From Bordetella sp. 02P26C-1 (GTDB lineage Bacteria; Pseudomonadota; Gammaproteobacteria; Burkholderiales; Burkholderiaceae_B), in contig NZ_WSJB01000002.1 in NCBI RefSeq assembly GCF_009763255.1, forward strand, positions 1-64,000: a stretch of DNA of 64,000 bases, written 5' to 3'. This document shows, one piece after another, positions 25,691 through 34,186 of the stretch. Each line of letters opens with the position of its first letter. The stretch's first letter is position 1. Position numbers and translations under genes: made by a program. Below the pieces are notes generated by a model, which did not search any database, had not been told where the DNA came from, and saw only the letters and a program-made list of their open reading frames with translations.

Positions 25691-26319
25691 AGCAGTGGCT
25701 CCTGTCGGGCGATGGCCTCGGCCACACTGGGATCGGGGTTCTCGTCCACGGCCTGCGGCGCGAACGGATCGCCCCACCGCCACGCGTACCAGGCTGCGCA
25801 GGCGTAATACGCGAACAGCGCCAATCCACCTACCGGCATGGCCAAAAACAGCAGCCACATGGGCAGCTCGAGCGACGACTCAGACACCATGCCCATGGTG
25901 TAGAAGCGATGCACCTGAGGGATCGAAGAATAGGCGAGGATAAAGGCGAACAACATGCCCGCCACGCATGACACCAGCCACACCACGCGCTGCACCGGGC
26001 GTGGCAGACGCTGTACGAGCAATTCGGTTCGGATGTGATAGTTGCGAAACCCCGCGATGCCCAGCGTCAGGAAAAACGCCCACACCATCAGGAACCGCAC
26101 CGATTCCTCGGCCCAGAAGTAACTGACATCCAATGCGTAGCGGCTAAAGCCCTCCAGAATCATGATGAAGGTCGCGGCCAATGCCATGATGGTGGCCAGA
26201 CCCAGCACAAGCCGTGATATCCAACCCAGTTTGCCGAATTCGGGCGCGACGGCTGCCACGGGACGCTCCCTTGCTGAGCTGCGGGGCAAGCGCGCTGATT
26301 CCAGTTCACTTGCCATCAT
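25687..26319 (-). CDS. TRAP transporter small permease (DctQ family)
   Basis: The smaller membrane subunit, 210 aa, with four hydrophobic spans at about residues 35-60, 75-95, 110-135 and 150-172. The DctQ pattern is visible as FSRYALDVSYFWAEESVRFLMVWAFFLTLGIAGFRNYHIRTELLVQRLP. It pairs with DctM, which begins inside its stop codon. Its own start overlaps the end of the upstream dctP gene by 14 bp. Either of two consecutive ATGs could serve as the start. The C-terminal tail after the last span is polar and cytoplasmic. Confidence 0.92.
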   Translation of the reverse strand: MMASELESARLPRSSARERPVAAVAPEFGKLGWISRLVLGLATIMALAATFIMILEGFSRYALDVSYFWAEESVRFLMVWAFFLTLGIAGFRNYHIRTELLVQRLPRPVQRVVWLVSCVAGMLFAFILAYSSIPQVHRFYTMGMVSESSLELPMWLLFLAMPVGGLALFAYYACAAWYAWRWGDPFAPQAVDENPDPSVAEAIARQEPLL

Positions 26320-27310
26320 GGATGCACTCCTTGCGGACTTTTTCCAGTTGCGCGAGGGTAGCCGCCTGTTTGTTGCGAAAGCCTTCGCCCGCCGCGACGA
26401 AACGCGCCTTCAGTTTTTCGACCTCCTCCGGCGCCATTACGCGGTAGTGCCCACCCTTGGCGACCATTTGATCGATCAGCTCGCGATCTTTAGCGACGGT
26501 CTCTTGCCATTGGCGGGCCGAAATATCCGCCACGGTATCCACGATCGCTTTGCGCTGTGCCTCGGGCAAGCTGTCCAACCAAAGTTTGTCTACGGTGATG
26601 GCCGAGGTCGCCAGGCCCATCCCTGGAGGCAGCGTGGCGTACTTGGCGGTGCTGCCTAGCACGTCGGCCCAGCCGGCCGGCGAGGTCATGGCGCCGTCGA
26701 TGGCTCCCTGTGACAGGGCCGCCGACATTTCGGATGCCGACATGGAAACCGGGCTGGCCTGGACTGATTTCATCGCATCCAACATGATCTGCCCGCCGAT
26801 CACGCGCACTTTCTGGCCCTTCAAATCCTCGACCTTCTGGATGTCGCGATTCTTCATCAGGAAAATCAGATCGGCGGTGCGCAGAAAGCCCAGCACCTGC
26901 ATGCCGCGCGGTTCGAGGTAGCCCGAGATCATCTCCGTGAAGCCCTTGGCAAAGCACGGATTAGTCATTTCCTCGGTGGTCAGTGCAAAGGGCAGGCTGG
27001 CCACCCCCACGCGCGGATCGAACTGCTCCAGCCGCGAGGAAACCGGCCACACCATATGCACCGCGCCCGTCCCCAATGCCGCCAAGCCATCGCGGTCGTT
27101 ATAGAGCTGCGAGGCGGGGAAATACTTGCCCTGTATGGCCCCGTCGGTGCGTTTGCCTACCTCCTCGATGAATTGCTGGATGTAGGGGCTGGGATTGGTC
27201 GCCAGCGGAATTTCGCTGGTGATGATCATCTCGGCAGCGCCTGCGGCGCCGCTGCAACCGATCACTATGGCGCTGAGCCATGGTGCGGCTTTGTTCCAAA
27301 CCGTTTTCAT
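26306..27310 (-). CDS. TRAP transporter solute-binding protein (DctP family), first copy
   Basis: A secreted periplasmic receptor (334 aa) with a signal peptide ending around GAAGAAE (residues 21-27). The mature part has PYIQQFIEEVGKRTDGAIQGKYFPASQLYNDRDGLAALGTGAVHMVWP, LKGQKVRVIGGQIMLDAMKSVQASPVSMSASEMSAALSQGAIDGAMTSPAGW, the usual ligand-domain segments with the conserved Arg that salt-bridges the substrate carboxylate. A GAGGAGGAG ribosome site precedes the ATG. A second, clearly paralogous receptor is encoded two genes upstream in the same operon, while only one DctQ/DctM pair exists. Confidence 0.93.
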   Translation of the reverse strand: MKTVWNKAAPWLSAIVIGCSGAAGAAEMIITSEIPLATNPSPYIQQFIEEVGKRTDGAIQGKYFPASQLYNDRDGLAALGTGAVHMVWPVSSRLEQFDPRVGVASLPFALTTEEMTNPCFAKGFTEMISGYLEPRGMQVLGFLRTADLIFLMKNRDIQKVEDLKGQKVRVIGGQIMLDAMKSVQASPVSMSASEMSAALSQGAIDGAMTSPAGWADVLGSTAKYATLPPGMGLATSAITVDKLWLDSLPEAQRKAIVDTVADISARQWQETVAKDRELIDQMVAKGGHYRVMAPEEVEKLKARFVAAGEGFRNKQAATLAQLEKVRKECIHDGK

Positions 27311-27327
27311 TTTGTCTCCTCCTCGGC

Positions 27328-28920
27328 TCAGCGGCCGGATAGTGCGTAGCTAGCGGGGCGGCGCGTGTGCCACGTCGTGGTTTGCTGATAAAGACGCCCT
27401 AGCGCCAGTACGCGGTCTTCGCCCAAAGGTAGGCCGACCAACTGCATCCCCAGCGGTAAGCCGCCAGCGCCCTCACCCACGGGAACCGTCAGTACAGGCA
27501 GACCGAGGTAATTGATGCCTCGTGTCCAGGTCGACAACTGCGAGAACTCGCGTTCCAGACGGGCCTGATCGCCGTCCACCGTGGTTTCGACGAGCGGGGC
27601 CACATCCGGCGTGCAAGGCAGCAGCAGCGCGTCGGCATCACCCTGTATCTCGCGCAGGTAACGTTGCAGGAACGGCGCGCGCAGACGCTGTGCGTCGCAA
27701 TAGTCCACGCCGGATAGCAACAGACCTCGGCTGATACGCCGGCGCACTTGGTGGCCGTAGTCCTCAGCGCGTTCGCGCAACCAACGCTGGTGCATGGCCG
27801 CCGCCTCGACCGCGAGGAGGATCGACGCAAGCTGACCCGCGCGCTGCAAAAAGGGGTAGGGTGATGCAATCGTTCGACATTCCACGCCTGCGTCTTTCAA
27901 CGCCCGCACGGCTTCGTCCAGGGCCTGGCGCATCTGCGCCGACATGGGGTCGTCGTCGCGCCAGCTTGGAACGACGACTCGGAGCTGGCCTGTCGGCTCG
28001 CCCAGCGTGGACGGTACATTGAGGCATGAAGGGTCTGACGGATCGGCTCCCGCCAGTGCCTGATAGGCATGCCCGCAGAGTTCCGCCGACCACGCCAGTG
28101 GCCCGATGCAATCCAGGCTGGGAGACAGCGGCATGGCGCCCGCCACGCTCACGCGGTGTTGCGTGGGCTTTAATCCCGTCAGTCCGCACAACGCCGCAGG
28201 CAGACGGATCGAACCGCCGGTATCTGAACCGATGGCCAACGGTACGTGACCGGCGGCGACCGACATGGCCGCGCCACTGGAACTGCCGCCCGACACACGC
28301 GTGGTGTCCCAGGGATTGCGGCCCGGGCCATAGGTCGCATTCCAGCCCGTTGGCGACATGGCGAGTTCCGCCATATGCTGAGTGCCCAGCACGATAGCGC
28401 CCGCCGCGCGCAGGCGCGCCACGATGGTGGCGTCCGTGCTGGCCGGCGAGCTGCCCCGACGCAGCGGCGATCCCCAGCCCGCTGTGTGGCCCTGGCGGTC
28501 GAACATGTCCTTGATGCCTACCGGCATGCCGTGCAGGGGGCCGCGTATCCTGCCTTGTCGCCGCTCATCGTCGCGTTGCCTCGCCTCGGTCAAGGCCGTG
28601 TCCGCATCGATATCGACCCACGCCAGCTTGCCGGGTGCTACTCGCTCGATAGCCGCCAGACTGGCGCGGACCAAGGCCTCGCTATCGATGCTGGTATCCG
28701 GCTCGGGCGCTGCCGCGTGGGCGAACGGCAAGGGAGCGAGTCGGCGCAATGCTTCGCCAAACGGCACAGCGACCTGCGACATGTCCATCGTCGCCGTCTC
28801 TTGCGCCAATGCGGCGCTGAGGCTTGCCGTTGCCTCGACCAGATCCGGCAGGTCCTGCTCGTCCAGCGGCAACTCACGAGCATCGACCCAGTCACGGGCG
28901 GATTGAATCAAGGCGCTCAT
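27328..28920 (-). CDS. Amidase signature family hydrolase
   Basis: Amidase-signature enzymes cleave carboxamides with a Ser-cisSer-Lys triad. In this 530-aa protein the Lys lies in GMPVGIKDMFD (about residues 130-140), followed by the Gly/Ser-rich signature VSGGSSSGAAMSVAAGHVPLAIGSDTGGSIRLPAALCGLTGLKPT (about 209-253), which carries both Ser residues. The ATG at 28920 overlaps the stop of the preceding TRAP receptor gene (ATGA). Likely job in this operon: releasing a free acid (and ammonia) from an imported amide before CoA activation; this is an inference from neighbours. Aspartyl/glutamyl-tRNA amidotransferase GatA is the main alternative family, but no gatB/gatC is present. Confidence 0.92.
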   Translation of the reverse strand: MSALIQSARDWVDARELPLDEQDLPDLVEATASLSAALAQETATMDMSQVAVPFGEALRRLAPLPFAHAAAPEPDTSIDSEALVRASLAAIERVAPGKLAWVDIDADTALTEARQRDDERRQGRIRGPLHGMPVGIKDMFDRQGHTAGWGSPLRRGSSPASTDATIVARLRAAGAIVLGTQHMAELAMSPTGWNATYGPGRNPWDTTRVSGGSSSGAAMSVAAGHVPLAIGSDTGGSIRLPAALCGLTGLKPTQHRVSVAGAMPLSPSLDCIGPLAWSAELCGHAYQALAGADPSDPSCLNVPSTLGEPTGQLRVVVPSWRDDDPMSAQMRQALDEAVRALKDAGVECRTIASPYPFLQRAGQLASILLAVEAAAMHQRWLRERAEDYGHQVRRRISRGLLLSGVDYCDAQRLRAPFLQRYLREIQGDADALLLPCTPDVAPLVETTVDGDQARLEREFSQLSTWTRGINYLGLPVLTVPVGEGAGGLPLGMQLVGLPLGEDRVLALGRLYQQTTTWHTRRPASYALSGR

Positions 28921-29912
28921 TTGACACCACACCGCTGGGAAATCGACTCGACCTGCTTAACCACGTCGCCGTACTTATCGGTATAGGATTTCTTCGCGGC
29001 GTCTGCGCGGGCTTTCCATTCCGCGGCGCCTGCATCATCGGCCACGCGATAGACGGAGCCTTGCTGCTCCATCTTCTTGACGGCCTCGGCATCGGCCGCG
29101 CGCGCTTCCTCCCATTGGCGCTTGATGATGGCGTTCATGCTGTCGACTATCGCCTGGCGTTGCTGATCCGTCAGCGCATCCATCCAGTTGCGGTCAGCCA
29201 CCACGGCGTAGGTGGCGAGCGACATACCCGGCACGTGAAAGGCATACTTGCCGGTCTTGCCTATCATCTCGGACCAACCGGCCGGAGAGCTGAGCACCCC
29301 GTCGATCGCGCCCTGCGCCAGGGCGGTACTCATCTCCGATGCCGCCAGAGAGACCGGGCTGGCATCAAAACTGCGCACCATGTCCAGGAAAATGCGCCCG
29401 CCCGTCACGCGCAGCTTCGCACCGCGCATATCCGCCAGCGACTTCACGTCCCGGTCGCGGAAGATAAAGAACAAGTCAGCCGTGCGCAGCAGTCCCAGTA
29501 CCTGCAATTGCCGGGACTTCAAGCGTTCCGACATCATCTCAGTAAGCCCCTGGGCAAAACATTCGTTGGCCATCATCTCGTCGGATAGGCCAAACGGCAG
29601 GTTGATATAGCCCAGCGCCGGATCCAGTGTTTCCAATCGCACCGACACTGGCCAGACCATGTGCACGGCGCCTGTGCCAATGGCGGCGAGGCCGTCCTGA
29701 TCGTTGTACAACTGCGAGGCCGGGAACACCTTGACCTGCACTTCGCCGTTGGTGCGCTTGGCGACGTCGGCGGCGAATTCGTTCATATATCGCGTTTTCC
29801 AATGCGACGCCGCTACCTCGGACGTCAACACCAGTTCGGTGGCGGCCCCTGCCTGACAAGAAATCGCAAGTGCGAGCAACGCCGCTCCACGCCGGATCAA
29901 CTGGTTAAACAT
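28917..29912 (-). CDS. TRAP transporter solute-binding protein (DctP family), second copy
   Basis: Another periplasmic TRAP receptor (331 aa), similar over its full length to the one encoded at 26306. The signal peptide ends near SCQAGAATE (residues 19-27). Shared blocks are VFPASQLYNDQDGLAAIGTGAVHMVWPVSVRLE, MRGAKLRVTGGRIFLDMVRSFDASPVSLAASEMSTALAQGAIDGVLSSPAGW and DALTDQQRQAIVDSMNAIIKRQWEEAR. AAGGAGG lies 9 bp before the ATG. It may recognise a related ligand for the same DctQM permease, for example the amide versus the free acid, but nothing in the sequence decides this. Confidence 0.93.
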   Translation of the reverse strand: MFNQLIRRGAALLALAISCQAGAATELVLTSEVAASHWKTRYMNEFAADVAKRTNGEVQVKVFPASQLYNDQDGLAAIGTGAVHMVWPVSVRLETLDPALGYINLPFGLSDEMMANECFAQGLTEMMSERLKSRQLQVLGLLRTADLFFIFRDRDVKSLADMRGAKLRVTGGRIFLDMVRSFDASPVSLAASEMSTALAQGAIDGVLSSPAGWSEMIGKTGKYAFHVPGMSLATYAVVADRNWMDALTDQQRQAIVDSMNAIIKRQWEEARAADAEAVKKMEQQGSVYRVADDAGAAEWKARADAAKKSYTDKYGDVVKQVESISQRCGVK

Positions 29913-29979
29913 GGCAATACCCTCCTTGGGCTAGTACTGCGATGTCGCGCGGGCCGCGCCCGCACGGAGAGACCTGCGA

Positions 29980-30483
29980 CTATTGATCGCCTACGCCGTG
30001 TCCACGCTTGGGCACGAGGCACGAGCGGACGAAGTTCATTACCTCGACGCCGTCCTGGTTGAACGCGCGCGTGCGCGTGGTGACGATGCCTTGATTTGGG
30101 CGGCTGCGGGATTCGCGCAGCTCCAGGACTTCCGATTCAGCGTACAAGGTATCGCCGGCGAAGACGGGGGCGGTCAGGTTGATCTCTTTCCAACCAAGGT
30201 TGGCGATGGCTTTACCGCTGACGTCATTCACGGTCATGCCGAGCACGATGGCGACAGTCAGTCCGCTATTGACGAGTAACTTGCCGAATTCACTTTGACT
30301 GGCATACGCCGCATCGCAGTGCATGGGATGAAAGTTCATCGTCAGCAGTGAGAACTGAATGTTGTCGGCATCCGTCAGCGTGCGGCCCGGGCGATGCTCG
30401 TAAACGGCACCGACTTCGAACTCTTCCAGATACCGCCCGAAACTGAAGCGATAGCGCTTGGGACTCACGTTGGTAACCTCCAT
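29980..30483 (-). CDS. MaoC-like (R)-hydratase / dehydratase
   Basis: A hot-dog-fold enzyme of 167 aa. The MaoC pattern is YLEEFEVGAVYEHRPGRTLTDADNIQFSLLTMNFHPMHCDAAYASQSEFGKLLVNSGLTVAIVLGM (about residues 15-80), in which the NFHPMHxD segment supplies the catalytic Asn/Asp-His hydratase residues. Such enzymes hydrate enoyl-CoA, or in the mesaconyl-CoA hydratase branch act on branched C4-C5 dicarboxyl-CoAs. AAGGAGGAG lies just upstream of the ATG at 30483; an alternative upstream start lacks one. It is the first gene of the long minus-strand operon, immediately after a HutC-type palindrome. Confidence 0.9.
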   Translation of the reverse strand: MEVTNVSPKRYRFSFGRYLEEFEVGAVYEHRPGRTLTDADNIQFSLLTMNFHPMHCDAAYASQSEFGKLLVNSGLTVAIVLGMTVNDVSGKAIANLGWKEINLTAPVFAGDTLYAESEVLELRESRSRPNQGIVTTRTRAFNQDGVEVMNFVRSCLVPKRGHGVGDQ

Positions 30484-30509
30484 GTCTCCTCCTTTGTCAT
30501 GTTTGATAG

Positions 30510-30523
30510 TTTGTCTGGACAAA
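30510..30523. promoter_or_regulatory. Candidate GntR/HutC operator upstream of the MaoC-led operon
   Basis: TTTGTC-TG-GACAAA, a perfect 6-bp inverted repeat 27 bp before the MaoC ATG. Its core GTCTGGAC differs by one base from GTCTAGAC, known as the core of several HutC/UTRA-family operators. The operon itself encodes such a regulator (19880-20638), so autoregulation is likely but inferred. Confidence 0.55.
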
Positions 30524-30722
30524 GTGATGGTCGTCCTGGAGCGTGGGGCTTGTCAACGAATTTTCGTTGCGCGCTGCAGCAGGGCTGGCGATGGCAGCCC
30601 TTTTCAGTGGTTAATGAGTGCCGGCGTGCATAACGGTTGCCGTGCGCGCTCGGCAGTGGCGTCTGGGTCCGGCGGTCGCCGGTCGACAGTGGGCTTCAGC
30701 GGGCGCTGCGGTGCAATGGGAG

Positions 30723-31559
30723 TTACGGCCGATACCCCGAAAGCTGCTGCGCGACTTTTCGCAGCGCTGGCACGACGCGGTCGCGCAGCACATCGGGGGG
30801 CAGCAGCGACGCCGGCCCGCCGCAGCTCACGACGAATGTGCCTTCCCCGGTCACCGACTCGAACGGGACGGCTACGGCGTTAATGTCGCTGCGCCAGCTG
30901 CCCAGCGCGAAACAGCATCCCGTGCTCGCGAAATCCGCGCAGGCCTGTTGAATCACTGACTCGGCGGGCGCGGCTTGGCCCAGGCGATTGAGCAGCTCTG
31001 CGCGCTTCGAAGCGGGTAGCCGCGCCAGGTAGGCCCGCCCCATGGCGCTATTGAAACTCGCGCGGTAACCCACCGGCAGGCGTAAGTACAAGTCAGACGA
31101 CCCATGTATCGCTTCGACATAGACCATCGCGTCACCATCGAAGGTGCCCAGCGCGATCGCGCCTCCGGTGTCCTTCGCCAGCTGCTGCATGCAGTCGCGG
31201 GCCATGGCACGCACTTCCAGCCCGGCCAGCACGCCGAACCCCAACGCCAGCACGGCAAAGCCTGGCGAATACTTACCGCTTTCCGGGTGATAGCGCAGGT
31301 AGCCCAGCTCCGTCAACGTATAGGTGATCCGGCTGATCGTGGGCTTGGGCAGCCCGGTGAGACCGGCCAGATCCTGGTTCCCGAGCGTGCTGGTGTCCTT
31401 GCCAAAACAGCGCAGCACGTCAAGACCGCGAGCCAACGCCTCGATGAATTCGGGCGCAGCGCGCCCTTGCCCCGCGCCGCGCCGACGGCGCGCGGGTCCG
31501 CTCAGCGCCGGGGACGTGTTCGACGGATCAGCAGGGGGGAGTTCAGAGGGGACTTGCAT
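30723..31559 (-). CDS. IclR-family transcriptional regulator
   Basis: IclR regulators have an N-terminal winged helix and a C-terminal GAF-like effector domain. In this 278-aa protein the helix-turn-helix is EALARGLDVLRCFGKDTSTLGNQDLAGLTGLPKPTISRITYTLTELGYLRYHPESGKYSPG (about residues 39-99), followed by the effector domain with GDAMVYVEAIHGSSDLYLRLPVGYRASFNSAMGRAYLA and GCCFALGSWRSDINAVAVPF. The first 38 residues are a Pro/Arg-rich tail. The ATG at 31559 was chosen because the frame above it lacks an ATG. It is divergent from a Bug gene, with a palindrome between them, and is also upstream of the MaoC operon on the same strand. Confidence 0.92.
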   Translation of the reverse strand: MQVPSELPPADPSNTSPALSGPARRRRGAGQGRAAPEFIEALARGLDVLRCFGKDTSTLGNQDLAGLTGLPKPTISRITYTLTELGYLRYHPESGKYSPGFAVLALGFGVLAGLEVRAMARDCMQQLAKDTGGAIALGTFDGDAMVYVEAIHGSSDLYLRLPVGYRASFNSAMGRAYLARLPASKRAELLNRLGQAAPAESVIQQACADFASTGCCFALGSWRSDINAVAVPFESVTGEGTFVVSCGGPASLLPPDVLRDRVVPALRKVAQQLSGYRP

Positions 31560-31602
31560 CGAGGGCCATTCGTTTTTATAGTAGATTTCGCAAAGCAAAA
31601 TT

Positions 31603-31623
31603 AAATTTCGTACCTTGAAATTT
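31603..31623. promoter_or_regulatory. Candidate IclR operator in the divergent promoter
   Basis: AAATTTC, a 7-nt centre, GAAATTT: a perfect 7-bp inverted repeat lying between the IclR gene start (31559) and the Bug gene start (31668), in a strikingly AT-rich stretch. Position and symmetry suit an IclR binding site controlling both directions. Confidence 0.55.
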
Positions 31624-31667
31624 ACTTCAAGCAAAACGCTTCGTCTAGGACCGACACAGGGGAAATT

Positions 31668-32633
31668 ATGTTGAAACGAGCCTATACCTTCGCCGCCGCG
31701 CTAACCTTGTCCGTATGCGCCGGTCTGGCCCATGCGGCCTATCCCGAGCGGCCTATCACCGTCATCTCGCCATTTCCGGCTGGTGGCGCCACCGATGTGT
31801 TGACGCGCATCCTTGCTGAACGCATGGGCCGCGCGCTCGATCAGACCATGATCGTCGAGAACAAGGCTGGCGCCGGCACGACCATTGGCGCGGGCTACGT
31901 CAGCCGCGCGAAACCCGATGGCTACACCTTGCTGATGGCGACCAACTCGACGCTGGTGACCAATCGCTATCTCTACAAATCGCTGCCTTACGACCCCGAT
32001 GGCTTCGCGCCCATCGGCATGGTCGGGATCGGTCCACTGATCCTGCTGGCAAGCAACAAGAACGATTACAAGAGCACCGCTGACGTGGTGCAAGACGCCA
32101 AGGCGCGTCCCGGCAAATTGACGTTCGCGACGTTCGGTCCGGGAACCTCGTCGCATTTGGCCGGCGAGCTGTTCAAGCAGGAAGCGGGCATCGACGTGCT
32201 GCACGTGCCTTACAAAGGCGCCACTATGGCGCTACCCGCCGTGATTAATGGCGACGTCGATTTGTTCTTTGACATGGTGGCGACCGGGATGCCGCAGGTC
32301 GAGGCGGGCAAGCTCAAAGTGTTTGGCATCACCAGCAAATCGCGCCTGTCCACGCTGCCCGATCTGCCAACCATGGCCGAGCAGGGCTATCCGGCATTCG
32401 ATCTGAGCGCGTGGTTTAGCTTTGTGGCGCCTCCGGGGACGTCTCCCGAGGTGTTAGAGACGCTGCAAAAGGCGCTGGTCACGACCCTCGAAGACCCGCA
32501 AGTACGCGAAAAATTGCTGTCCCTGGGGATTGAGCCGCGCTCCGGCACCGCGCAGGAATTGACCCAGCAAATCAAGAACGAACAACCCGTGATCGAGAAG
32601 CTGGTCGATCAAGCCGGGCTCGAACGCCAGTAA
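31668..32633 (+). CDS. Bug/TctC-family periplasmic binding protein (divergent from IclR)
   Basis: The 321-aa receptor has a clear signal peptide (LTLSVCAGLAHAAYPERP, cleavage near residue 23-24) and the TctC opening YPERPITVISPFPAGGATDVLTRILAERMG. VENKAGAGTTIGAGYVSRAKPDGYTLLMATNSTLVTN and HVPYKGATMALPAVINGDVDLFFDM follow, typical of the family that binds carboxylates (and sometimes amides such as nicotinamide) through main-chain contacts. It is transcribed away from the IclR gene and ended by a strong terminator. Expression probably depends on the IclR effector. No TctAB permease lies nearby. Confidence 0.93.
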   Translation: MLKRAYTFAAALTLSVCAGLAHAAYPERPITVISPFPAGGATDVLTRILAERMGRALDQTMIVENKAGAGTTIGAGYVSRAKPDGYTLLMATNSTLVTNRYLYKSLPYDPDGFAPIGMVGIGPLILLASNKNDYKSTADVVQDAKARPGKLTFATFGPGTSSHLAGELFKQEAGIDVLHVPYKGATMALPAVINGDVDLFFDMVATGMPQVEAGKLKVFGITSKSRLSTLPDLPTMAEQGYPAFDLSAWFSFVAPPGTSPEVLETLQKALVTTLEDPQVREKLLSLGIEPRSGTAQELTQQIKNEQPVIEKLVDQAGLERQ

Positions 32634-32676
32634 GCCATCTCTACCGTGTTGCCATCCCAGGGAGGATGGCCGAACG

Positions 32677-32721
32677 ACCGCAATATGCCGTGTGAATACC
32701 ACGCATATTGCGGTTTTTTTT
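32677..32721 (+). terminator. Strong intrinsic terminator after the Bug gene
   Basis: ACCGCAATATGC and GCATATTGCGGT are perfect 12-bp arms, with further GTG/CAC pairing around the loop, followed by eight T residues. It begins 44 bp after the Bug stop codon. Confidence 0.95.
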
Positions 32722-32837
32722 GGAGGGGATGTTAGGCGGCGCATGCCGGCCGGCATACGGCTCGCCGTGATCGCTGCAAATGCTCCGCCATTGTGGGCCG
32801 CACACAAGCCGGCCCTCGGCGGCCGCTACGCCCACAC

Positions 32838-33641
32838 TTACCCGCTCGTATACGCCGAAATTAGAGCCGCCTGCTCCGCCTTGCCAATACCAAGCGCCTG
32901 AGAAAAGTAGTTCCCGACCGTGCCGTGATTGCGCGTAAGCGCATCAAAGGCGATATCGAGATATTCGCGACGAACCCGCAGCAGGTTCTCCACGACAGCT
33001 CCGTCCCCACCTCCAGCCACGAATGCCTGCATCATCGGTTGAGAACCAGATATCAGCTGATCATTGCTCGTCAGGTAATCCGCCACGATGTCGTCAAAAC
33101 CCACACCCAACAAGGACAAGAACAGCGCGGCCGCCCAGCCGGTCCTGTCCTTACCGGCAGTGCAATGAAACAGTTTGGGCGAGCCCGGATCCCGCAGCAG
33201 CAAAGAAAAGAATGCAGCGTAAGCCTTGCACGCACTGGGTAGGGTGACCAGATCCTCGTAGATGCTCCGATAGAGCGTTTGAATTCTGGTGGGCGTGAGC
33301 TCTTGCGCCGCTTTGCGAGGATCCTGCAGCATCAGTTGCAGGGTGGCCGCCAGCGAATCGGAGGCGTCACCCAAAACGTTCAGCCATACATTGCGTGCGC
33401 CGTCTATTTGGGCGTCTGGGGATTGTTCTCTCTCTTGCCAAGTACGGAAGTCGTATACGATGCGAACACCCACGTCTTGCAGCGTTCGTAACGCCTCTGT
33501 CGGCAGGTTCGATAATTGGCTCGAGCGGAATAGGCGACCCGGTGTGACCGTTGCGCCACTAGCCGTTGCATGGCCGCCCAGGTCCCTGAAATTGCAGATG
33601 GTTTGGCTTATTTTTGGGGTTTTTTCTTCCAAGATATTCAT
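32838..33641 (-). CDS. Tyrosine/dual-specificity protein phosphatase
   Basis: A cysteine phosphatase of the Y_phosphatase3 type, 267 aa. The N-terminal NFRDLGGHATASGATVTPGRLFRSSQL (residues 17-43) is characteristic. The catalytic P-loop reads HCTAGKDRTGWAA (159-171), so Cys160 is the nucleophile and Arg166 binds phosphate. No signal peptide is visible, so it is probably cytoplasmic. The first good ATG is at 33641; the frame continues further but only with a TTG. It is divergent from the NlpE-like lipoprotein gene with 77 bp between them. Substrates may be phosphotyrosine proteins or phosphoinositide-like compounds, as in some secreted homologues; neither is shown here. Confidence 0.9.
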   Translation of the reverse strand: MNILEEKTPKISQTICNFRDLGGHATASGATVTPGRLFRSSQLSNLPTEALRTLQDVGVRIVYDFRTWQEREQSPDAQIDGARNVWLNVLGDASDSLAATLQLMLQDPRKAAQELTPTRIQTLYRSIYEDLVTLPSACKAYAAFFSLLLRDPGSPKLFHCTAGKDRTGWAAALFLSLLGVGFDDIVADYLTSNDQLISGSQPMMQAFVAGGGDGAVVENLLRVRREYLDIAFDALTRNHGTVGNYFSQALGIGKAEQAALISAYTSG

Positions 33642-33718
33642 AAATCCATCAACCAAGAGACTCCGCCCTATGCGCCTCACGCGGGCGCAAGATCGCCATA
33701 GATGGAACAAATCTGACC

Positions 33719-34132
33719 ATGAAAAATCGCGCTAGTTCAGTCGTTCTCATGACCGCTATATTGTCCGCATGCGCACCTGTCCCGCAGACCGGCGCCGCCT
33801 TTGACGCCGAGCATAATGCACGCACCGCCCTGGACTGGGCCGGAACCTATCGGGGCGTTCTGCCTTGCGCCGACTGCGAAGGCATAGACACCGTCGTCAC
33901 GCTCGAGGACGACGGATCGTACCAGACGGCTACCCGGTATCTTGGCAAACGCAATTCCGTGACAGAAGAACAGGGCCGATTCAGTTGGAACACATCGGGC
34001 AACACCGTCACGCTCGGCCAGCGCGAGCCCGTACAGTATTTCGTCGCCGAGAATCGGCTGATTCGCTTGGCGACAGACGGCTCCCGGATCACTGGGCCGT
34101 TAGCGGACAGCTATGTGTTGACGAAAGAATAG
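33719..34132 (+). CDS. NlpE-like outer-membrane lipoprotein (copper-resistance NlpE domain)
   Basis: The 137-aa protein has a lipoprotein signal MKNRASSVVLMTAILSAC with lipobox LSAC, so Cys18 would be acylated. The mature part fits the N-terminal NlpE domain: WAGTYRGVLPCADCEGIDTVVTLEDDGSYQTATRYLGK with the CxxC motif, followed by GRFSWNTSGNTVTLG and a final strand block. In E. coli NlpE links surface and envelope stress to the Cpx response, but this protein is shorter and lacks the second domain. A GGAAC stretch upstream is a poor ribosome site. It is divergent from the phosphatase gene. Confidence 0.85.
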   Translation: MKNRASSVVLMTAILSACAPVPQTGAAFDAEHNARTALDWAGTYRGVLPCADCEGIDTVVTLEDDGSYQTATRYLGKRNSVTEEQGRFSWNTSGNTVTLGQREPVQYFVAENRLIRLATDGSRITGPLADSYVLTKE

Positions 34133-34186
34133 GCGCACCAATCGAATAGGCACATCAATAGGCCCCGGAGCGCGCACCGGGGTAGC

